Shown piece after piece: positions 1 to 8,959 of a stretch of 64,000 nucleotides of DNA. The translations under genes and the position numbers were made by a program. Numbering within the stretch: position 1 is the stretch's first letter; every line of letters begins with the position of its first letter. Below the pieces are notes generated by a model. That model saw only the letters and a program-made list of their open reading frames with translations. It did no database searches and was not told where the DNA came from. The DNA comes from Devosia sp. A16 (GTDB lineage Bacteria; Pseudomonadota; Alphaproteobacteria; Rhizobiales; Devosiaceae): assembly GCF_001402915.1 (NCBI RefSeq), contig NZ_CP012945.1:4255501-4319500 (forward strand), in the 5' to 3' direction.

Positions 1-1798
1 TGCCGTGAGCCTGGTTACCTGTAGTGGTGATCTGTCCCTTCTCGTTCACCACCACCGTGTCGGCAGACCCGCCTTTGGCGCCGTTGCCGCCCAAGGCGAA
101 GTTCAGGCTGAAGCCCTGGCCGATGCTCGCCGCAACCGCGAACCCGCCATTGCCGCCGCCGCCGCCGATCGACTGCGCCTGGATACCGTGCGAGCGATCG
201 CCGCCTGTGGTTATGGTGCCGATGCCCAGATCGGCAACGGTCTGACCTGCTCCCAGTTCGTTGACGATGACCTTGCCACCCGCACCACCCAGGCCACCAT
301 TGCCGCCAACCGCCACGGAGACGCCGACGCTCCCGGAATAGGCATTGCCGCCATTACCGCCACCGCCGCCGACCGATTGCGCGAAGATACCGGCCGAACC
401 GGTGGAGTGGGTCGTGATGGTGCCTGAGTTGAACACCCTGACCAGGTCGGAGCCGCCGCCCGAACCGCCGCGGCCACCAACCGCGAACAGGCCTCCGCTG
501 CTGCCGCCGTCACCGCCACCGCCGCCGATGGACTGAGCGAGGATACCGAAGGAATCAGTGCCCCAGGTCTCGATCGCCCCGGTGTTGCTGACCGTCACCT
601 TGTTGCCGCTGGATTCTCCGCCGCCATTACCGCCGATGGCGACGATACCGCCCGAGCTGCTGCCCGATCCGGCGCCAGCGCCCATGCTCTGCGCAAAGAT
701 GCCGTAAGCCTTGGTTCCGTGGGTCGTGATGCTGCCATCGTTGGAGACGGTCACCTCGCCGGCATCGCCGCCGCTGCCGCCACCATCGCCAAGCGCCACC
801 GCGCCCGAAGGTGAACCGCCGGCCCCGCCATTGCCGCCATTGCTGACGGCATAGACGCCATGGCCACCGTTGCCCCAGGTGGTGATGTTCGAGTTGACGC
901 CGAGCACCACCGTGACATCACCGCCGTTGCCGCCGTTACCACCCGACCCGGCATCGGAGGCGAAAAGTCCGAACGACCCACCACCATTGCCGCCAGCGCC
1001 GCCGGTGCTGGTAGCCGAAACCCCGTAGCCGGTGCCGTTGACGACGATCGTGCCGTCATTGTTGACGGCCACCGACCCGGCGTTGCCGCCGCCATCGCCA
1101 TTATCGCACCAGGTGGCGAGCAGGATGGTCGTACAGCCGCCATTGCCGCCTTTGCCGCCAAGCGACTCGACATGGATGCCATCGGCATTCGTTGTGGTGA
1201 AGTTCGCGCCCTGACCGCCATTGCTGTTGGTGACGGTCAAGCTGCCGCTGACCGTTCCACCGGTAGCGACAGAGGCGTTCTGCAGATACTGCGCCAGCGC
1301 GTCGCTGCTCGCAAAGTTCTGAGCGCCAATGGAGAAGGTGTCGGTACCGGTCTTGCGGATGTAGTCGCCCGACGGCGGGGGAACGCGGATCGGGACATTG
1401 TTTCCGTCGGCCAGGACATCCCAGTTCGTCGTGACGGCCGGATCCGGATTGATGTCGATGGTAACGACGTTCTGGTAGTCGGTTCCGGTCGCGGAGTCGG
1501 AGGTATTGACCCCGCTCTTCTTGAGGTTGATGCCGATCACGCCGCTATTGACCGTAGTCGTCCCCGGCGTCCCGTTTCCCGTCTCGACTTCGACCACGGT
1601 GGGGTCGTTGGTGTAGTCGATGCCGTCGGCAGGGACGTCGGTACAGCTCGCCGTCCCGGCCGCAACCAGACAGCCTGTATTGGCAGCGGTCGCTACCGCG
1701 GTGGTGCCAACTGACAGCAGTGCCGCCAGCGAGAATAGCGCCAGCACGGTCAGTGCGGTCTTCCAAACCCGGTCGAGCAATATCCGTGCCGTCAACAT
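1..1798 (-). CDS. Glycine-rich autotransporter-like surface protein (5' part)
   Basis: This is a minus-strand open frame that starts at an ATG at 1798 and runs off the left edge, so the C-terminus, where a beta-barrel would sit, is not in the window. The first ~40 residues look like a signal peptide: a basic start, a leucine/alanine-rich core and an AVATAA cleavage region. About 160 residues of ordinary sequence follow, then Gly/Asn-rich modules in which motifs such as GIFAQS(I/V/M)GGGGG recur near 165-185, 360-390, 510-545 and 675-705. Between them come stretches like VSNDGSITTHG. Such repeats are typical of large bacterial autotransporter passenger domains, which are secreted and surface-exposed. 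The barrel is inferred, not seen. A GTG at 1810 is an alternative start. Antisense open frames here are composition shadows. Confidence 0.75.
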   Translation of the reverse strand, partial: MLTARILLDRVWKTALTVLALFSLAALLSVGTTAVATAANTGCLVAAGTASCTDVPADGIDYTNDPTVVEVETGNGTPGTTTVNSGVIGINLKKSGVNTSDSATGTDYQNVVTIDINPDPAVTTNWDVLADGNNVPIRVPPPSGDYIRKTGTDTFSIGAQNFASSDALAQYLQNASVATGGTVSGSLTVTNSNGGQGANFTTTNADGIHVESLGGKGGNGGCTTILLATWCDNGDGGGNAGSVAVNNDGTIVVNGTGYGVSATSTGGAGGNGGGSFGLFASDAGSGGNGGNGGDVTVVLGVNSNITTWGNGGHGVYAVSNGGNGGAGGSPSGAVALGDGGGSGGDAGEVTVSNDGSITTHGTKAYGIFAQSMGAGAGSGSSSGGIVAIGGNGGGESSGNKVTVSNTGAIETWGTDSFGILAQSIGGGGGDGGSSGGLFAVGGRGGSGGGSDLVRVFNSGTITTHSTGSAGIFAQSVGGGGGNGGNAYSGSVGVSVAVGGNGGLGGAGGKVIVNELGAGQTVADLGIGTITTGGDRSHGIQAQSIGGGGGNGGFAVAASIGQGFSLNFALGGNGAKGGSADTVVVNEKGQITTTGNQAHG

Positions 1799-2138
1799 CC
1801 GAGCGCCCACCCATCATGCGTTACCGATAGGTTAAGGCGGCGTCTTGCCAGACGATATCCACAATTCAGCCGCAATGCAGAAATTGCCGCCTCAGTTGCT
1901 CGTCGGCAACAGTATTTGTCGAAGAAATACAGTCATTGCGGCCTAGATGCGCGTAAATGCTTATGTTTCAGAGGCCGGAGAGCAGTCGCGTTTCGGTATC
2001 GTTGTCGTCGAATTTTCATCGGCGACGAGGCACGGGCCTCTCCCGCGGGAGATTCCGCGACTCATCGGCTCGCCTCCTTGAAGCATTCATCTGCCGGCGC
2101 TATGCACCTGCCTGACGCCTCCAGCCAAGGGAGCCGAT
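1799..2138. other. Intergenic region between autotransporter-like gene and pcm
   Basis: This gap separates the divergently transcribed autotransporter-like gene and pcm and should hold both promoters. I see a perfect 14-bp palindrome at 2039-2052 (TCTCCCGCGGGAGA). There is also a near-consensus CtrA-like pair at 1821-1835 (TTAC, seven bases, TTAA), 23 bases from the autotransporter start. No convincing gene is present. An open frame starting at 1916 overlaps pcm and has no protein-like composition. Confidence 0.5.
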
Positions 2139-2792
2139 ATGGCCGATTTCGCAACCGCCCGCCTCAGGATGGTCGACAACCAGCTGCGCACCAGCGGGGT
2201 GACCGACCATCGCATCCTTGCCGCGATGGGCACCGTCCGGCGCGAGGCGTTCCTGCCGGCCGATCGTGAGGCGTTGGCTTATGCCGACGTGGTGCATGCG
2301 CTGGGCGGCGGTCGCTACCTCGGCGCGCCGGCGCCCTTTGCAAGGCTCCTGCAACTGGCGGAGATCGCCGCCACCGATCGCGTGCTCGATGTGGGTGCCG
2401 GCACAGGCTATTCGACCGCCGTGCTGGCGCAGCTGGCGGCCACGGTAACCGGGCTGGAGATGGATGCAGCGCTCGCCGACCAGGCCCGCGCCAATCTCCA
2501 GGCGGGCGGTGTCGCCAACGCCGAGGTCGTCGTCGGCAGCTTCGATGGGGCAGGGCTGCCGCATGAGCATTTCGACGTGATCATATTGGAAGGGGCGGTG
2601 ACGGCGGAGCCGACACCGCTGTTCCACCTGCTGCGTGAGGGCGGCCGTCTGGTGGCCCTGATCGCCGGCGGTGGCCCGGCAGTCGCCCATGTCTTCGTCA
2701 AATCCGCTGGCGAAGTGGCCGGTCGCAGCGAGTTCAATACCTCGTTGCCGCCCTTGGCCGAGGCGCCGCGGATCGAGGCATTTGTTTTCTGA
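2139..2792 (+). CDS. pcm: Protein-L-isoaspartate O-methyltransferase family protein
   Basis: This 217-residue protein belongs to the PCMT family, SAM-dependent cytoplasmic methyltransferases that repair isoaspartyl residues in aged proteins. The SAM-binding motif I is clear (VLDVGAGTGYSTAVLAQL, around residues 87-104). The N-terminal part carries the family signature DNQLRTSGVTD near residues 12-22 and the REAFLP region near 36-41. The length matches the short alphaproteobacterial members. The ATG follows an AAGGGAG ribosome-binding site. The gene lies just upstream of tolC in the same direction, an arrangement common in Hyphomicrobiales. Members at this locus often lack proven isoaspartyl activity, so the substrate is inferred from the family. 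Confidence 0.85.
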   Translation: MADFATARLRMVDNQLRTSGVTDHRILAAMGTVRREAFLPADREALAYADVVHALGGGRYLGAPAPFARLLQLAEIAATDRVLDVGAGTGYSTAVLAQLAATVTGLEMDAALADQARANLQAGGVANAEVVVGSFDGAGLPHEHFDVIILEGAVTAEPTPLFHLLREGGRLVALIAGGGPAVAHVFVKSAGEVAGRSEFNTSLPPLAEAPRIEAFVF

Positions 2793-2949
2793 GCGGGGGC
2801 GTTTTCTTACTGACCCGTGGTTCGGCAGTGTTGCGGGCTCATCACGGGGCCGAACATTTCCAAGGTTAAAACCCCGCAAGACTTGAGTTGCGAGGTTGTG
2901 CGTCCCATGTGCCCGACGTAACGTCGGAAGGCTGTCGGAGGTTTTGACT

Positions 2950-4323
2950 ATGCGTTTCCTGGGGGCAATGCGGGCGGGCGCCCTTGCCGTTGTACTGAGC
3001 GTGCTGCCGGCAACGGCACATGCGGAGAGTCTGAGGGCGGCGCTGGAGAGCGCGTATCAGAACAATCCCGATATCATGTCGGCGCTGCTGAACGTGAAGG
3101 CGACGGCCGAGAACATCGCGCTGGCGAAATCCGGCAAGCTGCCCTCGCTGGGGTTGTCCAGCAGCATCGGCGGTTCGTGGGAAGCGCCACAGGGCGGCGA
3201 CTTCAACACCGCCGGCAGTTTCTCGACGGGCATCAACTACAGCCAGACGCTGTTCGACAACTACAAGACTGACGCAGATATCGAACAGGCCCGCGCCGGC
3301 ACCGAAGTCGCCAAATATGCGCTGCGCAACGCCGAGCAGAACGTGCTGCTGTCGGTGGTGCAGGCCTATTACGCCGTCATCCGCGACACCCAGTTGGTCC
3401 AGCTGCGTTCGGACAACATGGCCTTCTTCGACGCGCAGGTGAACTCGGCTGAAGATCGCCTGCGCCTCGGTGAAGGCACCAAGATCGACGTGTCGCAGGC
3501 CAAGGCGCGCCAGGCTGCGGCAGTAGCGCTCTATCGCTCGGCGATCGCCTCGCTGCAGACCAGCCAGGCGAGCTACGAGCGCTGGGTCGGGCACAAGCCC
3601 AAGAACCTGACATCCGATTTCAACTTCGGCAAGGCGCTGCCCACCTCGATCGACAGCGCCATTGCCTCGGCGCAGGATCGGCATCCGGCGCTGCTGTCGG
3701 CCCGGGCCGCCATCCGCGCGGCGCAGGCCGGCTCCGACGCCGCCAGCGCCTCGTTCGGGCCGACGCTCAGCCTGATCGGCGCCATCGACGCAACCACCAG
3801 CTATTCCAGTAAACTCGGCGACACCAGCAGTTCGCTGGGTGGTTCGGCCAAGCTGTCGCTCTCCATCCCGATCTATTCGGGCGGCGCGCTGAGTGCCAGC
3901 CTGCGCAAGGCCAACATTCAGCAGATCAAGAGCGAGGTCGATGCCCTGTCGGCCCGCGACCAGATCAAGGAGGCGGTGATCTCCGCCTGGTCGACGCTGC
4001 AGAACGCCAGCTCGCAGATCGACTCGGCCCAGTCGGCGGTTACCTCCAATCAGCTGGTCGTCGAAGGCACGATCCAGGAGCGCGATGTCGGCCAGAAGAC
4101 CACGCTCGACGTGCTGAACGCCCAGGCAGACCTCACCAGCTCGCGTGAAAACCTGATCGCCGCTCGTTCGACCAAGATGATCGCCGCTTTCTCGCTGCTC
4201 TCGGCTTCGGGCAAGCTGTCGCCCGAAGTGCTCGGTCTCCGGGTCGCCGTGCACTCGGCGGACGGCTACATTGCCAATGTCGAGGACGTCTGGGCCGAAC
4301 TCCGCGCGCTCAGCGACGACTGA
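2950..4323 (+). CDS. tolC: TolC family outer membrane channel protein
   Basis: This is a 457-residue outer membrane efflux protein, the channel of type I secretion and RND/MFS tripartite pumps. The chosen ATG at 2950 follows a CGGAGG ribosome-binding site and gives a clean signal peptide ending ATAHAES. A longer frame from 2896 would put an unlikely cysteine- and arginine-rich leader in front. The two-fold repeat of the family is visible: the first half begins LRAALESAYQNNPDI, and the second begins near residue 230 with IASAQDRHPALLSARAAI. Long Ala/Gln/Ser-rich helices follow, including the QKTTLDVLNAQADLTSSREN segment near the C-terminus. A strong terminator follows the gene. No pump partner is adjacent, so it probably serves several systems. 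Confidence 0.9.
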   Translation: MRFLGAMRAGALAVVLSVLPATAHAESLRAALESAYQNNPDIMSALLNVKATAENIALAKSGKLPSLGLSSSIGGSWEAPQGGDFNTAGSFSTGINYSQTLFDNYKTDADIEQARAGTEVAKYALRNAEQNVLLSVVQAYYAVIRDTQLVQLRSDNMAFFDAQVNSAEDRLRLGEGTKIDVSQAKARQAAAVALYRSAIASLQTSQASYERWVGHKPKNLTSDFNFGKALPTSIDSAIASAQDRHPALLSARAAIRAAQAGSDAASASFGPTLSLIGAIDATTSYSSKLGDTSSSLGGSAKLSLSIPIYSGGALSASLRKANIQQIKSEVDALSARDQIKEAVISAWSTLQNASSQIDSAQSAVTSNQLVVEGTIQERDVGQKTTLDVLNAQADLTSSRENLIAARSTKMIAAFSLLSASGKLSPEVLGLRVAVHSADGYIANVEDVWAELRALSDD

Positions 4324-4386
4324 CATCCCACGCCGCCCATCGATCCCCATGGACCGCGAGGCGCCGCAGGCATACCCTCGGAATCG

Positions 4387-4424
4387 GGCCGCGATGCGAA
4401 TTACCGCGTCGCGGCCTCTTTTTT
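4387..4424 (+). terminator. Rho-independent terminator after tolC
   Basis: A 12-bp stem (GGCCGCGA at 4387-4394 pairing with TCGCGGCC at 4409-4416, extended inward by four pairs) closes a six-base loop. It is followed by TCTTTTTT. It lies 63 bases past the tolC stop and ends just before the small membrane-protein gene. Confidence 0.85.
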
Positions 4425-4464
4425 GATGCGGGCGCGAGGGGCGCCCACCTTCCTGGGGGAAAAT

Positions 4465-4839
4465 ATGAAATCACTGCCGTTCTGGTTCATCGCCGTCGGC
4501 GCGGTGCTGGCGCTTGCGGGTATGGCGTGGGGCATCGAGATGGCCGTCACGCAGGATCACGCGTTGGCGCCGGGGCATGCGCACAACAATCTCATCGGTT
4601 TCGTCACCATGGTGATCTACGGCGTCTACTACAAGCTGGTGCCCGCCGCCGCCCAGACCCGTCTCGCACTGGTGCATTTCTGGGTGGCGCTGCTTGGCGC
4701 ACTGACCATCGGCATCGGCGTCGCCATGGCGACATCGGGGCAGGGCGAGTGGCTGGCGCAGATCGCCTCGATTGCCACGACCATCGGCATGGCGATCTTC
4801 GTGGTGACCATCTTCCGCAACCGTGCGGCGCTCGCCTGA
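4465..4839 (+). CDS. Small four-helix membrane protein, oxidase subunit I-like motif
   Basis: This is a 124-residue integral membrane protein with about four transmembrane segments, roughly residues 5-25, 35-57, 65-88 and 94-115. The ATG at 4465 follows GGGGGAAA, so I prefer it over an in-frame ATG at 4423. The segment GHAHNNLIGFVTMVIYGVYY followed by KLVP resembles the His-containing helix of heme-copper oxidase subunit I (a HAH..L.G pattern), but the protein is far too short to be an oxidase. It could be a heme or metal-related accessory protein or a conserved hypothetical. It lies between the tolC terminator and popZ. The function is unknown, and the oxidase resemblance is my inference from the motif. 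Confidence 0.7.
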   Translation: MKSLPFWFIAVGAVLALAGMAWGIEMAVTQDHALAPGHAHNNLIGFVTMVIYGVYYKLVPAAAQTRLALVHFWVALLGALTIGIGVAMATSGQGEWLAQIASIATTIGMAIFVVTIFRNRAALA

Positions 4840-4866
4840 GGCGGCCGGTCAAGCGCGACACGAGGC

Positions 4867-4894
4867 TCTTCCCCCGGAAATCCCTGGGGGAAGA
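4867..4894. repeat. Inverted repeat between small membrane protein and popZ
   Basis: A perfect 9-bp stem, TCTTCCCCC at 4867-4875 with GGGGGAAGA at 4886-4894, encloses ten bases. No T-run follows in either direction, so it is not a standard intrinsic terminator. It lies 27 bases past the preceding stop and 130 bases before popZ. Confidence 0.5.
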
Positions 4895-5024
4895 CGCTAC
4901 GGCTGGTGTGCCGCCGATTCACAAAGCGCCATGGCTTGCACTAAATTGAACGCAGTCGATTCGGTCGTGTCGCCGAATCCGCCCAAAGTACGGCCGCGTG
5001 TCTGGCGGGTAATGTGAGGCAGTT

Positions 5025-5732
5025 ATGAACAAGCCGGCGCCCAAAGAGCCCTCGATGGACGAGATCCTGTCGTCGATCCGGCAGATCATTGCCGACGACG
5101 ATGCCGGAGCGGCACCCAAAAAGCCGGTGGCCCCTGCGCCAGCACCGGCGCGCAGCTTTGTGCCGCAGCCTGCGCCGCGTGCGGTCGAGCCAGAACCCGA
5201 ACCGCTGGCACTGTCCTCCGAGCAGATCCTGCGCGACACCGCCGCCGAGGACGGCGCCAAGCCGGGTCTCAGCTTTTCCGAGTTGCTTGGGGGCAGCGCC
5301 CCGGCGCCTCAGCTCGATGCGTCGCTGATCGATCCCGACGATATTTCGTTCGAACCCGAAGAGGAGCCGGCACCGGCAGCCCCAACTCCGGCGCCGGTAT
5401 TCGCCCCGCCGCCGCGCGCCGCGGCTCCCGCTTACGAGCGCCCGGCGCCGCGTCCTGCCGCCTCGGTGGCGGCGGCCGCGCCAATGCCCGATCCGTCGCT
5501 CTCGGCCGATCTGGCCGAAGAGTTGCTCGAACCCACCACTCAGTCGGCGGTCAAGAGCACCTTTGCCCGTCTCTCGGGCCTGTCGACCGTCACCAGTGGC
5601 GTCACCATCGAAGAGATGATGCGCGACATGCTGCGTCCCATGCTGAAGGAGTGGCTCGACGAGAACCTGCCATCGGTCGTCGAGCGCATGGTCGAGAAGG
5701 AAATCGCCCGCGTCTCGCGCGGCGGCAGGTAG
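5025..5732 (+). CDS. popZ: PopZ-like polar organizing protein (DUF2497)
   Basis: This 235-residue protein has the PopZ layout: a short conserved N-terminal helix (PSMDEILSSIRQIIADDD, residues 8-25), a long Pro/Ala/Glu-rich disordered middle (about 30-165), and a C-terminal helical oligomerization region (about 170-235, ending MLKEWLDENLPSVVERMVEKE). In Caulobacter and relatives PopZ forms a polar matrix that anchors the chromosome origin through ParB and recruits cell-cycle regulators. Many Hyphomicrobiales have it at the new or growing pole. Position directly upstream of valS is the usual alphaproteobacterial arrangement and supports the call. Confidence 0.9.
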   Translation: MNKPAPKEPSMDEILSSIRQIIADDDAGAAPKKPVAPAPAPARSFVPQPAPRAVEPEPEPLALSSEQILRDTAAEDGAKPGLSFSELLGGSAPAPQLDASLIDPDDISFEPEEEPAPAAPTPAPVFAPPPRAAAPAYERPAPRPAASVAAAAPMPDPSLSADLAEELLEPTTQSAVKSTFARLSGLSTVTSGVTIEEMMRDMLRPMLKEWLDENLPSVVERMVEKEIARVSRGGR

Positions 5733-5761
5733 GACCGAACGAGTCCCCACGCACGGGGGTA

Positions 5762-5838
5762 GTTCCCGCGAAAGCGGGAACCTCTGCTTTCTAGCAGCAT
5801 GCACCGCAAACGGAGTTTCTCGCTTTCGCGGGAATGAC
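5762..5838. repeat. REP-like palindromic repeat (two inverted copies)
   Basis: A perfect hairpin, GTTCCCGC / GCGGGAAC with GAAA loop, lies at 5762-5781. An inverted partial copy (CGCTTTCGCGGGAATGAC) lies at 5821-5838. The same core recurs at 18166-18183, so this is a dispersed intergenic repeat rather than a gene-specific terminator. Confidence 0.7.
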
Positions 5839-5910
5839 CCGTCGCGCGTTAAGGCGGGAGTCACTGCCGCCCTTGCGAAGTATACCCACGCGTCACCACA
5901 TGCGTCGGTG

Positions 5911-5940
5911 TTGACTTATCCCTCACGCCTTTGCTTTAGA
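5911..5940 (+). promoter_or_regulatory. Candidate valS promoter
   Basis: TTGACT at 5911-5916 and TTTAGA at 5935-5940 are separated by 18 bases, a plausible housekeeping sigma promoter. It would start a leader of about 65 bases that contains the hairpin at 5959-5990. It is read by eye only. Confidence 0.45.
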
Positions 5941-5958
5941 CCTAGCCACTGAGTTCTG

Positions 5959-5990
5959 GGGCCCGCCGGCGCTTTGGTGCGCGCGGGCCC
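5959..5990 (+). promoter_or_regulatory. Leader hairpin upstream of valS
   Basis: An 8-bp GC stem, GGGCCCGC at 5959-5966 with GCGGGCCC at 5983-5990, is followed by GTTTG and ends 21 bases before the valS start. It resembles a weak terminator or attenuator, but the T-run is only three bases. No T-box features (specifier loop, conserved T-box sequence) are visible. Confidence 0.4.
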
Positions 5991-6011
5991 GTTTGCCGTT
6001 GGAAACCACCG

Positions 6012-8858
6012 ATGCTTGAGAAGACTTACGACCCCGCCGCCGTCGAGACCCGCATCTACGAGCAGTGGGACAAGGCCGGCACGTTCAAGGCCGGGGCCGG
6101 GGCCAAGCCGGGCGCCGAGACCTTCTCGATCGTCATCCCGCCGCCCAACGTCACCGGCTCCCTGCATATCGGGCACGCCCTCAACAACACCATCCAGGAC
6201 ATCCTGATCCGCTTCGAGCGCATGCGCGGCAAGGACGTGCTGTGGCAGCCGGGCACCGACCATGCCGGCATCGCCACCCAGATGATCGTCGAGCGCCAGT
6301 TGGCCGAGCGCCAGCAGCCGGGCCGGCGCGAGATGGGTCGCGAGAAATTCCTCGAGCGTGTCTGGGAATGGAAAGCCGAATCCGGCGGCACCATCCTCAA
6401 CCAGCTCCGCCGCCTCGGCGCCTCGGCCGACTGGTCGCGCGAGCGTTTCACCATGGACGAGGGCCTCAGCGAGGCGGTCCGCAGGGTGTTCGTCACGCTC
6501 TACGAGAAGGGGCTGATCTACCGCGCCAAGCGGCTGGTGAACTGGCACCCCGGCCTCGAGACTGCGATCTCCGACCTCGAGGTCGAGAACATCGAAACCA
6601 ACGGCAAGATGTGGCACCTGCGCTACCCGATCGAGGGCAGCGAGGAAACCATCACCGTCGCCACTACGCGCCCCGAAACCATGCTCGGCGACGTCGCGGT
6701 CGCTGTGCACCCCGAGGACGAGCGGTACAAGCACCTTATCGGCAAGCACGTCATCCTGCCCATCGTCGGCCGCCGCATCCCGATCATCGGTGACGAGTAT
6801 GCCGACCCCGAGCTTGGCTCGGGAGCCGTGAAGATCACGCCGGCGCACGATTTCAACGATTTCGAAGTCGGCCAGCGCCATGGGCTGAAGCCGATCAACA
6901 TCTTCACCACAACGGCCAAGTTGAACAACACGGTGCCGGCGGAGTATCGCGGCCTCGATCGCTTCGATGCCCGCGCCAAGATCATCGCCGAGCTCGAGGC
7001 CTCGGGCGTACTCGTCTGGGTCGACGACAAGAAGATCATGGTGCCCTATGACGAAAAGTCGAAGCTGATCGTCATCGAGCCGTTCCTCACCGACCAGTGG
7101 TTCGTCAAGGCCGACATCCTGGCCGAGCCGGCGCTCGCTTCGGTCAGGGAGGGGCGGACCAGGTTCGTCCCCAAGGCGTACGAGAACACCTATTACGCCT
7201 GGATGGAGAACATCAAACCCTGGTGTATTTCGCGCCAGCTCTGGTGGGGCCATCAGATCCCCGCCTGGTACGGCCCCCGGCTGAGTACCGACCCGGATTT
7301 CAACAACCGCGATGCCGGCCTCAAGTGCTTCGTCGCCGAGAGCGAGGCCGAAGCGGTCAGGCAGGCCCAGGCCTATTACGGCAACCGCAAGATCGAGGTC
7401 TATGCGGGCGGCGTCAACGCGCCGGATTTTGCCAAGGCCGTCAGCAGCTTCGACACCACCCAGCGCGATCGGCTGAACGCCGAGACCTGGAACATGCGCA
7501 AGCACCGCGATCCGTTCGCTGAGCTCAGTGACAGCAAGGTGCCGCTGCATCGCGACGAGGACGTGCTCGATACGTGGTTCTCGTCGGCGCTGTGGCCGTT
7601 CTCGACCATGGGCTGGCCCAACAAGACGCCTGAACTCCAGAAATACTACCCCACCGATGTGCTGGTCACCGGCTTCGACATCATCTTCTTCTGGGTCGCC
7701 CGCATGATGATGATGGGGCTGGAATTCACCGGCACCGAGCCGTTCCACACCGTCTACATGCACGCGCTGGTCCGCGACGAGAAGGGCCAGAAGATGTCGA
7801 AGACCAAGGGGAACGTCATCGATCCCCTGAACCTCGTCGACGAGTACGGCGCCGACGCGACCCGCTTCACCCTCGCCGCCATGGCGGCGCAGGGCCGCGA
7901 CATGCGACTCGCCATCGCGCGCGTCGAGGGTTACCGCAACTTCGTCACCAAGCTCTGGAACGCCGCGCGATTCCTCGAGATGAACGGCTGCGCCCGGGTC
8001 GAGGCATTCGATGCCAGGAAGAACACCCTGGCGATCAATCGCTGGATTGTCGGTTCGACCGCCCGCGCCGTGGCCAACGTCACCGCGGCGCTCGAGGACT
8101 ACCGCTTCAACGAAGCCGCCAACGCCGCCTACGACTTCGTCTGGGGCACCTTCTGCGACTGGTACATCGAGCTCGCCAAACCGGTGTTTACCGGCGAGGA
8201 CGAGGCGGCCAAGGCCGAGACCCAGGCGACCGCCGCGTTTGCGCTCGACCAGATACTGAAGCTGCTGCACCCGTTCATGCCCTTCGTCACCGAGGAGCTG
8301 TGGGCCGAGACCGGCAAGACCGGCCCGGCGCGCGAGAAGCTGCTGATCATCTCGGAGTGGCCCGAACTCGCCGGCCTCGAGGATCCCGAGGCGCAGGCCG
8401 AACTCGACTGGCTGGTGTCGCTGATCTCCGGCATCCGCTCGGTTCGTCAGGAAATGAACGTTCCCGCCGGGGCGAAGGTGAAGCTGCTGGTCGTCGGGGC
8501 AGGGGAGATCACCGGGACCCGCGTCGAGGCCAACCTCTCGGCGCTGACTCGGCTGGCCCGCCTCGAAAGCGTCGACTACACCTCCGACGTGCCGCGCGAC
8601 TCCGCCCAGCTGATCCTCGGCGAGGCCACTTTCGTGCTGCCGCTTGCCGGTGTCATCGATCTGGATGCTGAACGCGGTAGACTGAAGAAGGATATCGCCA
8701 AGGAGACGGTCGAGATCGACAAGATCGACAAGAAGCTTGGCAACGAGCAGTTCCTGGCCAAGGCCGCCGAAGAGGTGATCGAAGAACAGCGCAGCCGCCG
8801 CGCCGAGGCGGAGGATCGCCGTGCCCGCCTCGTCGAGGCACTGTCACGCCTGAGCTAG
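6012..8858 (+). CDS. valS: Valine--tRNA ligase
   Basis: This is a 948-residue class I aminoacyl-tRNA synthetase that charges tRNA-Val in the cytoplasm. The catalytic HIGH motif is at residues 52-55 within [18 protein letters not shown], and KMSKT is near residue 594. The large inserted editing domain (about 200-400), which removes mischarged threonine, contains the expected [17 protein letters not shown] segment. The C-terminal arm (about 880-948) is a charged coiled coil ([21 protein letters not shown] region) as in bacterial ValS. The length is normal. The stop codon TAG is also the first three bases of a dispersed repeat. Confidence 0.98.
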   Translation: MLEKTYDPAAVETRIYEQWDKAGTFKAGAGAKPGAETFSIVIPPPNVTGSLHIGHALNNTIQDILIRFERMRGKDVLWQPGTDHAGIATQMIVERQLAERQQPGRREMGREKFLERVWEWKAESGGTILNQLRRLGASADWSRERFTMDEGLSEAVRRVFVTLYEKGLIYRAKRLVNWHPGLETAISDLEVENIETNGKMWHLRYPIEGSEETITVATTRPETMLGDVAVAVHPEDERYKHLIGKHVILPIVGRRIPIIGDEYADPELGSGAVKITPAHDFNDFEVGQRHGLKPINIFTTTAKLNNTVPAEYRGLDRFDARAKIIAELEASGVLVWVDDKKIMVPYDEKSKLIVIEPFLTDQWFVKADILAEPALASVREGRTRFVPKAYENTYYAWMENIKPWCISRQLWWGHQIPAWYGPRLSTDPDFNNRDAGLKCFVAESEAEAVRQAQAYYGNRKIEVYAGGVNAPDFAKAVSSFDTTQRDRLNAETWNMRKHRDPFAELSDSKVPLHRDEDVLDTWFSSALWPFSTMGWPNKTPELQKYYPTDVLVTGFDIIFFWVARMMMMGLEFTGTEPFHTVYMHALVRDEKGQKMSKTKGNVIDPLNLVDEYGADATRFTLAAMAAQGRDMRLAIARVEGYRNFVTKLWNAARFLEMNGCARVEAFDARKNTLAINRWIVGSTARAVANVTAALEDYRFNEAANAAYDFVWGTFCDWYIELAKPVFTGEDEAAKAETQATAAFALDQILKLLHPFMPFVTEELWAETGKTGPAREKLLIISEWPELAGLEDPEAQAELDWLVSLISGIRSVRQEMNVPAGAKVKLLVVGAGEITGTRVEANLSALTRLARLESVDYTSDVPRDSAQLILGEATFVLPLAGVIDLDAERGRLKKDIAKETVEIDKIDKKLGNEQFLAKAAEEVIEEQRSRRAEAEDRRARLVEALSRLS

Positions 8859-8947
8859 AGCGTTTTCAGGAAAGGTGCAGACTTTTCCGTTTCGAAAGCG
8901 CGACCAGATCAAACCTGGGGCATTTCACCGAAACGGGGAAATGCCCC
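8856..8947. repeat. Dispersed rhizobial-type intergenic repeat with hairpins
   Basis: The segment begins TAGAGCGTTTTC, a start I associate with a very common Hyphomicrobiales intergenic palindrome, and continues to an inverted partner CGAAAGCGC near 8893-8901. A second perfect 10-bp stem pairs GGGGCATTTC (8917-8926) with GAAATGCCCC (8938-8947), ending 12 bases before the next start codon. The first three bases form the valS stop. The family assignment is from memory of such genomes. Confidence 0.55.
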
Positions 8948-8959
8948 GAGGGAGCCCCG

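Noticed and set aside
860-1714. Plus-strand open frames across 1-1.8 kb
   Set aside because: The minus strand encodes a coherent signal peptide and Gly-rich repeats. The plus-strand frames only mirror those repeats.
1821-1835. CtrA-like site TTAC-N7-TTAA upstream of the autotransporter-like gene
   Set aside because: It has one mismatch to TTAA-N7-TTAA and no second site, so it is noted in the gap entry but not called. A similar pair near 29750-29770 has the wrong spacing.
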